Source: Thermoplasmata archaeon (lineage in GTDB: Archaea > Thermoplasmatota > Thermoplasmata > Thermoplasmatales > Thermoplasmataceae). Taken from it: a stretch of DNA of 12,566 nucleotides. Below the pieces are notes generated by a model. That model searched no databases. It was not told the origin of the DNA and saw only the letters and a list, made by a program, of their open reading frames with translations. Made by a program: the position numbers and the translations under genes. The stretch's first letter is position 1. Every line of letters starts with the position of its first letter. The stretch is taken from contig JAKAAK010000067.1 of the NCBI GenBank assembly GCA_021797025.1, positions 1 through 12,566 on the forward strand. Direction: 5' to 3'. This document shows positions 7,234 through 12,566 of the stretch, piece by piece.

Positions 7234-7241
7234 ATCACCTC
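7234..7241 (-). promoter_or_regulatory. ribosome-binding site of the 73-residue gene overlapping the coxA stop
   Basis: GAGGTGAT lies 5 bases before the ATG at 7228 and merges with the coxA stop as TGAGGTGA, the same arrangement as between sulfocyanin and coxB. Confidence 0.75.
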
Positions 7242-9741
7242 ACGCCACAAAGGCTATTGTAGTGAATACACTTGTAAGGAATACAAATGCAATGAACCAC
7301 ATTAGTATATCTGCACTTGTTGCAGTTCTTCCCCATAATATCCTCTTGCTTTTCTTTATCTGTATCATGTATCTTACCATTACAGCTATTACACCTACAG
7401 CAAATAATACATCCATCAAGGATATCATCCAGAACATGGATGACATTGGATTTGCTCCTATTCCTGCAAGACCAAGTGCACTGTACGAATTTATTACCAC
7501 GAATGATAACAGAGATGTTATAAGATATATTACTGCAAATACTGTTGCCATTAACATATGGCTGAATGATTTATTCCTGTTCTTTCCTATAGCACCACGT
7601 AATGAGAGCCAGGAGAATAAACCCGCTATTCCTATAGTTATTATCGATATTGCTATATATATAGATGCCAGTGATGGGAAGAAGAATGTTGTTGGATCAC
7701 TTCCTTGCACATATGGTGAAACTGACTGTAGTTTTATCCATTCCACCATACCATAGAATGTTGCCATCCATATCATATCACCTGCAAGGAATATTAACAT
7801 TCCAAGCCTCATGTTGTTGAGACCTTTTGTAATAGGGTCTTTCCTGTATGTGGGTGGTACGTTAGGTGATTTTAATTTGTAATCATCGTACATCCATCTT
7901 AAACAGCCCCATACAAATACCGCCAGTGCAACTGCAACTACTACATATCCAAGGTATGCAAAGACTGTTCCAAAGGCGTATGGTTTATATCCCATCAGGG
8001 TTACAACTGCACCAACGAATGCCAGGAAAAGTCCACCGGCTATAAGTAGTGGTGCGTATGATAATTCCACTTTAGGTGGTGCTATTGGATGGTTCTGATC
8101 CATTAATAAATCCCGGTTATCTTTACCACCTACATACGGTTCATAGTCAAAGTTATAGTATTTTGGAGGATTTGTTGTGAACCATACAAATCCTGCTGTT
8201 GCTTTGTAAGGATTTGTTTCACTTATTGGTTTGTGTTTCTTCAAAGCATAACCAAAGTTTGCAAACATTATAAGGAAGGATAAACCGAATATAAATGCAC
8301 CCACTGTTGATATCTGGTTAATTATCATATAACCAGATCCGGCCTGATATGTATAAACCCTTCTGGGTAAATCATACAGGAAGAACATAGGGAAATATAA
8401 TACATTTACACCTATATACGCAATTGCCCAGTGTATTCTTCCTAATGTTTCATTATACATTTTCCCGGTAAATTTGGGGAAATAGTAATATAGGTTGCCC
8501 ATTAAGGCCATTACAGCCACTCCCACCATGAAGTAATGGAAGTGTGCCACTACATAATAATCACCGTGTACTATTGTATCTATGGCAAGAGACGACTGTG
8601 TCACACCAGTCACACCACCTATCATAAATGATGTTGATGCGGCAAGTGCAAATAATACTGGTGTCTGGAATTTATGCTTTGCACCGAGTAGTGTTGCTAT
8701 TATGCCTATTATAAGCATTGATGTGGGTATTGATATGGTTTCTGTAAATATACTATCTGCCATTAACCATGCAAATACTATGCCTGTCATAAATGTATGA
8801 TGCAGGAACACCATTACACTATCAACAGATATTGCACCCATTGCAGCTATCATCCATTTTTTAAGGTAAGGCGCCTTATGGCCAAGATTTGACAGATAGT
8901 CAAACATTGCACCTGTTCCGGGTAATAGCAATAGATAAACCTCTGGATGACCGAAGTACCAGAACAGGTTTTCCCACATTAATGCACCGCCATATGTTGA
9001 TATATACACTGAAAAACCAAAAACGTTTGATAGAACCAGTATAAAGAACATTGCAGTAATTTCAGGAAAAACAAACCATGATATCATTGCAACCCATAGT
9101 ATAGCCCATGCAAATAAGGGCAGATTCATTAATCTGAAGCCTCTTGCCCTTGCCTTGAATATTGTTGCTATAACCTCTGTAGAAGCTATTATAGTACCAA
9201 ACCCTCTAAGCACCACAGCGGCAGCAGCACTATCGGCTCCAAGATATGGTGTAAATTTAAATGATGATAAGGGCTGGTATACAGTCCATCCTGTATCTAA
9301 ATTGCCACCGGGTAAAAAGAATCCAGCCCATAATAATAGTCCACTGAATAGATATAACCAGTAACCCAATGCATTAATTCTTGGGTAAATCATATCTCTT
9401 GACCCTATTGCCAGCGGTATTAAATATATACCAAAGCCGAAACCCAGTGGACCTAAAAACCATATTAACATTGTCAATCCATGTATCGTTACTAACTGAT
9501 TGTACTGTAATGCATCAAGAAACCTTCCTGAGAACAAACTGAAATTGGTAAGGTCATACCTCGGTATTGCCAGTTGTACTCTCATCAATAATGCAAGTAC
9601 ACCGCCCCCAATAAAGAAAACCAATGATGTCAATATATACAATAGACCTATCTGTTTATGGTTTGTTGAAAAGACCCAACCTTTCACAGAATTATAGATC
9701 TTATTATTTTCTTCGTACACTTCATTATCTTTGCCTTCCAT
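7240..9741 (-). CDS. coxA: fused cytochrome oxidase subunits I and III (SoxM-like heme-copper oxidase)
   Basis: Catalytic subunit of the terminal oxidase that reduces O2 to water and pumps protons; 833 residues. Residues 20-500 are subunit I: His87 and His402 ligate the low-spin heme, His400 the high-spin heme, and His265, His314 and His315 bind CuB. Tyr269 in GHPEVY is the cross-linked Tyr. Glu267, Asp116 and Asn123 match D-channel positions, which makes it A-type-like. The usual K-channel lysine, 28 residues after the second CuB His, is Leu343. Residues 500-560 form a polar linker; residues 563-833 carry about seven helices, including subunit III. Its block GMLIFLAGDMIWMATFYG has Asp655 where subunit III normally has Glu. 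Such I+III fusions are known in SoxM of Sulfolobales. It leads the operon; a TATA box centred about 25 bases before the ATG implies a leaderless mRNA. Confidence 0.97.
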   Translation of the reverse strand: MEGKDNEVYEENNKIYNSVKGWVFSTNHKQIGLLYILTSLVFFIGGGVLALLMRVQLAIPRYDLTNFSLFSGRFLDALQYNQLVTIHGLTMLIWFLGPLGFGFGIYLIPLAIGSRDMIYPRINALGYWLYLFSGLLLWAGFFLPGGNLDTGWTVYQPLSSFKFTPYLGADSAAAAVVLRGFGTIIASTEVIATIFKARARGFRLMNLPLFAWAILWVAMISWFVFPEITAMFFILVLSNVFGFSVYISTYGGALMWENLFWYFGHPEVYLLLLPGTGAMFDYLSNLGHKAPYLKKWMIAAMGAISVDSVMVFLHHTFMTGIVFAWLMADSIFTETISIPTSMLIIGIIATLLGAKHKFQTPVLFALAASTSFMIGGVTGVTQSSLAIDTIVHGDYYVVAHFHYFMVGVAVMALMGNLYYYFPKFTGKMYNETLGRIHWAIAYIGVNVLYFPMFFLYDLPRRVYTYQAGSGYMIINQISTVGAFIFGLSFLIMFANFGYALKKHKPISETNPYKATAGFVWFTTNPPKYYNFDYEPYVGGKDNRDLLMDQNHPIAPPKVELSYAPLLIAGGLFLAFVGAVVTLMGYKPYAFGTVFAYLGYVVVAVALAVFVWGCLRWMYDDYKLKSPNVPPTYRKDPITKGLNNMRLGMLIFLAGDMIWMATFYGMVEWIKLQSVSPYVQGSDPTTFFFPSLASIYIAISIITIGIAGLFSWLSLRGAIGKNRNKSFSHMLMATVFAVIYLITSLLSFVVINSYSALGLAGIGANPMSSMFWMISLMDVLFAVGVIAVMVRYMIQIKKSKRILWGRTATSADILMWFIAFVFLTSVFTTIAFVA

Positions 9742-9760
9742 GCATCTAACATATTTATTT

Positions 9761-9770
9761 TAGATATAAG
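9761..9770 (-). promoter_or_regulatory. TATA box of the oxidase operon
   Basis: The minus strand reads CTTATATCTA, centred about 25 bases before the coxA ATG. There is no Shine-Dalgarno sequence before that ATG, so a leaderless transcript is expected. The match to the consensus is moderate. Confidence 0.5.
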
Positions 9771-9936
9771 TGTAATTATAGAATATTTTCAGATATCTTA
9801 TGATCCTATACAGATGTTATTTTACCGTCATTATAAATTTATTTTGATTTAAATTTGTTTTTATGCCACAGGATATCATCGAATATCGATATAATATTAC
9901 TATTATTTTGTGAAAAATTACTGTAAATAAAAAATG

Positions 9937-9944
9937 ATTTATAC
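9937..9944 (+). promoter_or_regulatory. TATA box of the DUF929-like gene
   Basis: ATTTATAC is centred about 23 bases before the ATG at 9964. It overlaps the alternative ATG at 9934, which would leave no room for a promoter before that codon. It therefore argues for the downstream start and a leaderless mRNA. Confidence 0.55.
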
Positions 9945-9963
9945 GGAATTGAAATTTTGTTAT

Positions 9964-10752
9964 ATGGCAAAGGAAAGGAATATAGATTATAAATTATTGA
10001 CTTTCTTTATAATCTTCCTGATAATTGTTGCGTTTCTAGGTATATATGGTGCATACCATTATAATCCATCAGATGAGAATATAGAACTTGAACAGTACTG
10101 TCAAATAAGCACTTCAAATTTAATAAAAAATAATAACAGTGACCATATTTATTTTGTTTCCTGGGGCGGCAGCCCATTTGGTGATGCAAGTTCATGGGTT
10201 ATATATTCATTTTTAAAGGAATCGGGTGTGAATAATATAAAATATAACTATACCGAATCCATGAATAATTTTCAGTATAACAATACACCGGGATTAATGT
10301 TATACAACAGTACGTATAATTTCACATATAACGGTCATGCAGTTACATTGAGTACAATTTACTTATATGGTGAAAATATCTCTAATAATAGCCATGAAAT
10401 AAAATTGGGTCTTAATGAGCTGAAAAATAGGGTGCCAAAAAATGTGTATAATGAAATAAAACTATATACAACCGAAGCCATAGTAGATGGCATAAGCAGT
10501 CCTGTTACAAGTGCAAACATAAGTAGTATACCACATATAAATACTGTAACGCTAATAACCGGTAAGGGTGGAGCCTATTTATTCAATGGTTACCTTTTAA
10601 ACCCAAGTAATCTTTTAAATAAATCCAAACCATTAACCCCTGAAACTGTAATGGAAAATATAAACGGAACGTCAGATAAGTATCCATCAATTGAAAGCAG
10701 CGTAAAAGGACCTATAGGTGGCATAGAATCCACATTAAATAGTGTTAAATAA
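9964..10752 (+). CDS. membrane-anchored exported protein, DUF929-like
   Basis: A 262-residue protein with one N-terminal helix (about 11-31) and a long external domain. The block FVSWGGSPFGDASSWVIYSF (64-83) resembles the thioredoxin-like core of the archaeal DUF929 family, which as I recall has a Cys-Pro-x-Cys-like motif there. Here the corresponding stretch is Ser-Pro-Phe-Gly, with no cysteine. The only Cys in the external domain is Cys46. About ten N-x-S/T sequons are spread through the domain, consistent with a heavily glycosylated surface protein. An upstream in-frame ATG exists at 9934, but the TATA box overlaps it, so I chose 9964. It is transcribed away from the oxidase operon across a shared intergenic region; a link to respiration or copper/disulfide handling is possible but not shown. 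The family assignment is from memory of the motif and is moderate. Confidence 0.65.
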   Translation: MAKERNIDYKLLTFFIIFLIIVAFLGIYGAYHYNPSDENIELEQYCQISTSNLIKNNNSDHIYFVSWGGSPFGDASSWVIYSFLKESGVNNIKYNYTESMNNFQYNNTPGLMLYNSTYNFTYNGHAVTLSTIYLYGENISNNSHEIKLGLNELKNRVPKNVYNEIKLYTTEAIVDGISSPVTSANISSIPHINTVTLITGKGGAYLFNGYLLNPSNLLNKSKPLTPETVMENINGTSDKYPSIESSVKGPIGGIESTLNSVK

Positions 10753-10794
10753 AAAATTAAACGCCCTAAAATTTTTAATTAAAAAATAATTAAT
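10753..10794. terminator. terminator region between convergent genes
   Basis: The 42 bases between two converging genes are almost all A/T. There is a T5 run on the plus strand (10772-10776) and a T6 run on the minus strand (10781-10786), fitting archaeal T-run termination in both directions. Confidence 0.5.
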
Positions 10795-11007
10795 TCAAAC
10801 CTTATGCTTTTGCCTTAGTGTATATATTATAAGAACTGCAACAAATGCTATCCCTACAGCCAACATGAACAGATCTACAGCATAACCGTCCGCATAAAAA
10901 CCGCCAATTATGGAACTTGTAGAGTCAGGTTTTATTACTCTTGTTATACCAGCCAGCGGTAATAATGCCAGATTCCTTAGTTTTCCTATTTTATCTCTAT
11001 GTATCAT
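10795..11007 (-). CDS. small membrane protein, unknown function
   Basis: A 70-residue protein I do not recognise. It has a basic N-terminus (MIHRDKIGKLRNLALLPLAG), a polar middle, one clear membrane helix at about 44-64, and a basic tail RQKHKV, which favours a cytoplasmic C-terminus. A TATA box (TTATATAT, 11027-11034) is centred 24 bases before the ATG. That spacing matches other leaderless genes in this window and is the main support that this short frame is real. The reverse strand of the region offers no comparable frame. It sits convergent to the DUF929-like gene and downstream of another small membrane protein. Function cannot be assigned. Confidence 0.6.
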   Translation of the reverse strand: MIHRDKIGKLRNLALLPLAGITRVIKPDSTSSIIGGFYADGYAVDLFMLAVGIAFVAVLIIYTLRQKHKV

Positions 11008-11026
11008 AATACATTAACTTAAAAAA

Positions 11027-11034
11027 ATATATAA
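11027..11034 (-). promoter_or_regulatory. TATA box of the 70-residue gene
   Basis: The minus strand reads TTATATAT, centred 24 bases before the ATG at 11007. There is no Shine-Dalgarno sequence, which indicates a leaderless start. Confidence 0.55.
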
Positions 11035-11093
11035 GTCTTATTATAAAATATGTTTATAACTGGGTAATAATTAATTAAAATAAATAAAAATAT

Positions 11094-11342
11094 TCAGTCG
11101 TTTATCTGCTTATTTTTGTCACTGTTGTTTTTTATTTTGTCCTGGTCACCGGAATTTTTAAATGAAAATTTAACAACTGCCAGTGCCGTAATGCCTAAAC
11201 CTACTATATATGAACCTGTCCCGACTATCCCAAAATATGCACTGAATGGTATTAATGAGAATAGGGATACTATAAATACTCCAAAACCTCCTCCAATTAA
11301 AATCAAACCCATTGCTAATGTTTTCCACACGTTATCAACCAT
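11094..11342 (-). CDS. small two-helix membrane protein, unknown function
   Basis: An 82-residue protein with two hydrophobic, glycine-rich segments (about 7-29 and 35-59) and a hydrophilic Lys/Asn/Asp-rich tail (FKNSGDQDKIKNNSDKNKQ). I do not recognise a family. A GTG at 11349-11351 would add three residues, but the TATA box TATATAAT (11361-11368) is centred about 23 bases before the ATG at 11340-11342 and only about 14 before the GTG, so the ATG is the likely leaderless start. A longer frame on the opposite strand over the same bases has no promoter or composition support. Together with the next small gene it forms a pair of tiny membrane proteins in tandem, each with its own promoter. Confidence 0.6.
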   Translation of the reverse strand: MVDNVWKTLAMGLILIGGGFGVFIVSLFSLIPFSAYFGIVGTGSYIVGLGITALAVVKFSFKNSGDQDKIKNNSDKNKQIND

Positions 11343-11360
11343 AATTATCACTATTAATAA

Positions 11361-11368
11361 ATTATATA
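11361..11368 (-). promoter_or_regulatory. TATA box of the 82-residue gene
   Basis: The minus strand reads TATATAAT, centred about 23 bases before the ATG at 11342. It decides the start in favour of that ATG over the nearby GTG. Confidence 0.55.
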
Positions 11369-11434
11369 CTATTTTAATATATAATTTTTATTGTAGACAT
11401 TGTATATTGTTTATATAGTGATATTCTCCTTACG

Positions 11435-11580
11435 GCTAAACATTTGTCAGCTTCCCCTATTGAAATAAAAATGCTTATTTGCTATTGTGGTCTGGAGCGA
11501 ATCATAGAAAGGCGATTATAAACCCGCGAGAACTTATTTTACACCCTCAACCCAAACTAAGGCCTATCCCTAATTCATTT
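11435..11580 (+). other. GC-richer island, possible decayed coding remnant or RNA
   Basis: Most of 11343-11779 lacks a gene. This part of it is visibly richer in G and C than its surroundings. On the plus strand one frame reads through CYCGLERIIERR (about 11480-11515) to a stop. A shifted frame then reads DYKPARTYF (from 11514). Joined by a frameshift, these recall the C-x2-CG...RDxNAARN tail of IS200/IS605 TnpB proteins, but the first Cys spacing is wrong and the match is short. An unrecognised structured RNA would be the alternative. I see no tRNA fold or clear C/D box pair. Confidence 0.2.
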
Positions 11581-11582
11581 CA

Positions 11583-11602
11583 TATAGGTTAAATATCCTA
11601 TA
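11583..11602. repeat. inverted repeat TATAGG-N8-CCTATA
   Basis: TATAGG (11583-11588) and CCTATA (11597-11602) are exact inverted copies around the eight bases TTAAATAT. It could be an operator half-site pair or a small hairpin. The arms are short. Confidence 0.35.
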
Positions 11603-11670
11603 GCGAGCAGGTAAATAATATTGAAGTGATTATTATTATTTTATTTTGAATGAATTTCACGGGCTATTTT

Positions 11671-11694
11671 TTAATTATATAGGTATATAATTAA
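11671..11694. repeat. 24-base near-perfect palindrome
   Basis: TTAATTATATA (11671-11681) and TATATAATTAA (11684-11694) are exact 11-base inverted copies around a GG centre. It lies 86-109 bases upstream of the ATPase start. It contains TATA-like sequence on both strands, and its core ATATAGGT also occurs in the inverted repeat at 11583-11602. It may be an operator for a dimeric regulator. All arm bases are A or T, which makes a chance origin more likely than the length suggests. Confidence 0.45.
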
Positions 11695-11698
11695 TATT

Positions 11699-11740
11699 AT
11701 TCCCTATGGTATGGGTAATATTTTATTAAAATTCCCTATG
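11699..11740 (+). repeat. two direct 10-base repeats ATTCCCTATG, 32 bases apart
   Basis: Exact copies of ATTCCCTATG start at 11699 and 11731. The 32-base period is close to three helical turns, which would put both on the same DNA face. They lie just upstream of the ATPase promoter and could be paired regulator sites. Confidence 0.4.
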
Positions 11741-11751
11741 CCAAAGGAAAG

Positions 11752-11759
11752 CCTAAATA
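11752..11759 (+). promoter_or_regulatory. candidate TATA box of the ATPase gene
   Basis: CTAAATAA is centred about 24 bases before the ATG at 11780, the spacing seen for other leaderless genes here. The sequence match is only moderate, and ATATATAT at 11766-11773 is too close to the start to serve. Confidence 0.4.
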
Positions 11760-11779
11760 ACATTCATATATATTCTATT

Positions 11780-12566
11780 ATGGCAGATGTTACCCAGCTT
11801 ATGTATATTTTAAAAGACCAGAAAGATAGAATGATGCATCTCACATCTGAGAATAAAATCATAAAGAGGGAATTGCCATTCGGTACAAATGTGTTATATA
11901 CCGGTGCGGCAACAATAATACTTGGACCAAGAAGATGTGGTAAATCAACCTTTTCATTTGGATTCCGTGGGGATAAAAAATTTGGTTACATAAACTTTGA
12001 TGATGAAAGATTGAACATATCGATAGAAGACCTCAACCATGTAATGGAGGCTATTTATTCCCTGGAGGGTAATGTGGAAATATTGCTATTTGATGAGATC
12101 CAGGAAGTACCAGAATGGGAAAAATTCATATCAAGATTAATAGACGAAAAAAAGATAATGATAACCGGAAGCAATTCAAAATTATCAGGTAAGGAATTAT
12201 CAACATACATGACCGGAAGGCATATAAATTATAATCTTCTGCCATTTAGTTTTACAGAATTTCTCACATATTACGGTTTTTATCTGGAAAAAAATAATGT
12301 TTATACAACGGAGAAAAAAGCGGAGCTGGTGAATTTTCTTAATAAATATATGGAGACTGGTGGATTCCCACTGGCATTAAAAATAGGCAGGGATTACCTC
12401 ATTGATTTATATAGCGATATTATTGACCATGATATAATACAGGCATATGGAATAAAATTAAAATCAAAATTAAAGGAATTTGCCAGATATGTCATTACAA
12501 ATTATTCATCAGAAATAAGTTATAACAGGTTAAGCAGGATTCTAGAAATATCAGGTAAAAAGATCG
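11780..12566 (+). CDS. AAA-type ATPase, DUF4143-like, 3' end beyond window
   Basis: The first 262 residues of an ATP-binding protein. Residues 44-60 carry the Walker A loop in IILGPRRCGKST, residues 101-109 the Walker B strand ILLFDEIQE, and 127-133 a sensor-1-like strand MITGSNS. This is the pattern of the archaeal and bacterial AAA_14/DUF4143 ATPases. Further family-like features are LLPFSFTEFL (153-162) and METGGFPLAL (191-200). Such proteins are usually about 400-450 residues, with a C-terminal DUF4143 domain that would lie past the right edge. Their molecular role is poorly known. There is no Shine-Dalgarno sequence, so a leaderless start is likely. The upstream 200 bases hold several repeats that may control it. 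Family level is confident; function is not assigned. Confidence 0.85.
   Translation, partial: MADVTQLMYILKDQKDRMMHLTSENKIIKRELPFGTNVLYTGAATIILGPRRCGKSTFSFGFRGDKKFGYINFDDERLNISIEDLNHVMEAIYSLEGNVEILLFDEIQEVPEWEKFISRLIDEKKIMITGSNSKLSGKELSTYMTGRHINYNLLPFSFTEFLTYYGFYLEKNNVYTTEKKAELVNFLNKYMETGGFPLALKIGRDYLIDLYSDIIDHDIIQAYGIKLKSKLKEFARYVITNYSSEISYNRLSRILEISGKKI

Larger units (their letters stand above)
9742..9963. promoter_or_regulatory. divergent promoter region between coxA and the DUF929-like gene
   Basis: This 222-base gene-free stretch separates two divergent genes and should carry both promoters. Besides the two TATA boxes it contains two small perfect palindromes, AGATATCT (9791-9798) and ATATCGATAT (9883-9892). 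These might bind a dimeric regulator but are short enough to arise by chance. I see no RNA gene in it. Confidence 0.4.

Noticed and set aside
7262..7756. 164-codon plus-strand open frame
   Set aside because: Antisense to the subunit III part of coxA, low-complexity and without start signals; the sense gene is beyond doubt.
11116..11418. 100-codon plus-strand frame opposite the 82-residue protein
   Set aside because: No promoter in place and proline/threonine-rich reverse-complement composition; the minus-strand frame has membrane helices and a TATA box at the leaderless distance.
11471..11521. short ORF starting MLICYCGLE as a real small gene
   Set aside because: Only 16 codons, with no start signal; considered instead as part of a possible relic.
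11435..11580. tRNA or C/D box RNA in the GC-richer island
   Set aside because: No cloverleaf, no T-loop consensus, and no C box and D box pair at workable spacing on either strand.
11343..11779. CRISPR array or integrase attachment site suggested by the repeats
   Set aside because: Repeats are only two short copies of different kinds, without regular spacers, integrase gene or tRNA target.

Overview
The window looks like the chromosome of a thermoacidophilic archaeon of the order Thermoplasmatales, most likely a Ferroplasma- or Acidiplasma-like member. Four things point there: AT-rich DNA with archaeal TATA boxes; archaeal ribosomal proteins uL3 and uL4; a heme-copper oxidase whose subunits I and III are fused; and a sulfocyanin gene inside the oxidase operon, the arrangement linked to iron-oxidising Ferroplasma. 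The genus is inferred, not proven.

Layout. Positions 1-1710 (minus strand) hold the first two genes of the S10-type ribosomal operon, uL3 then uL4, which runs off the left edge. Positions 1917-3827 (minus) encode a GH15 glycoside hydrolase (glucoamylase or trehalase). Positions 3992-4615 (minus) encode a metallo-beta-lactamase-fold protein that has lost most of its metal ligands. Positions 4634-9741 (minus) form the respiratory block, in transcription order: fused oxidase subunit I+III, a 73-residue one-helix membrane protein, sulfocyanin, oxidase subunit II with an intact CuA site, and heme O synthase. From 9964 to 10752 a divergent gene encodes a membrane-anchored, sequon-rich protein resembling DUF929. 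Two very small membrane-protein genes follow on the minus strand (10795-11007 and 11094-11342). A gene-poor stretch of about 430 bases (11343-11779) carries a more GC-rich island and several symmetric or repeated DNA elements. It leads into a plus-strand AAA-type ATPase (DUF4143-like) cut off by the right edge.

How the genes work together. Sulfocyanin is a membrane-tethered blue copper protein that would pass electrons to the CuA site of subunit II and then to the heme/CuB centre of subunit I. Heme O synthase makes the first committed intermediate of the heme O/A cofactor. Tight spacing, with stop codons lying inside the next gene's ribosome-binding site, suggests coupled translation from coxA through coxB.

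Gene starts fall into two classes. Single genes and operon-leading genes (GH15, MBL, coxA, DUF929-like, both small membrane proteins) have a TATA box centred about 22-26 bases before the start, which implies leaderless mRNAs. Operon-internal genes, and uL3, have a GGTGA-type Shine-Dalgarno sequence exactly 5 bases before the start. I used this rule to revise five starts: heme O synthase, subunit II, sulfocyanin (a TTG start), the DUF929-like gene and the 82-residue protein.

No tRNA, rRNA, CRISPR array or intact insertion sequence was seen. The most unusual points are the missing K-channel lysine in the oxidase, the degenerate MBL site, the unexplained 73-residue oxidase-operon protein, and the symmetric elements upstream of the ATPase.
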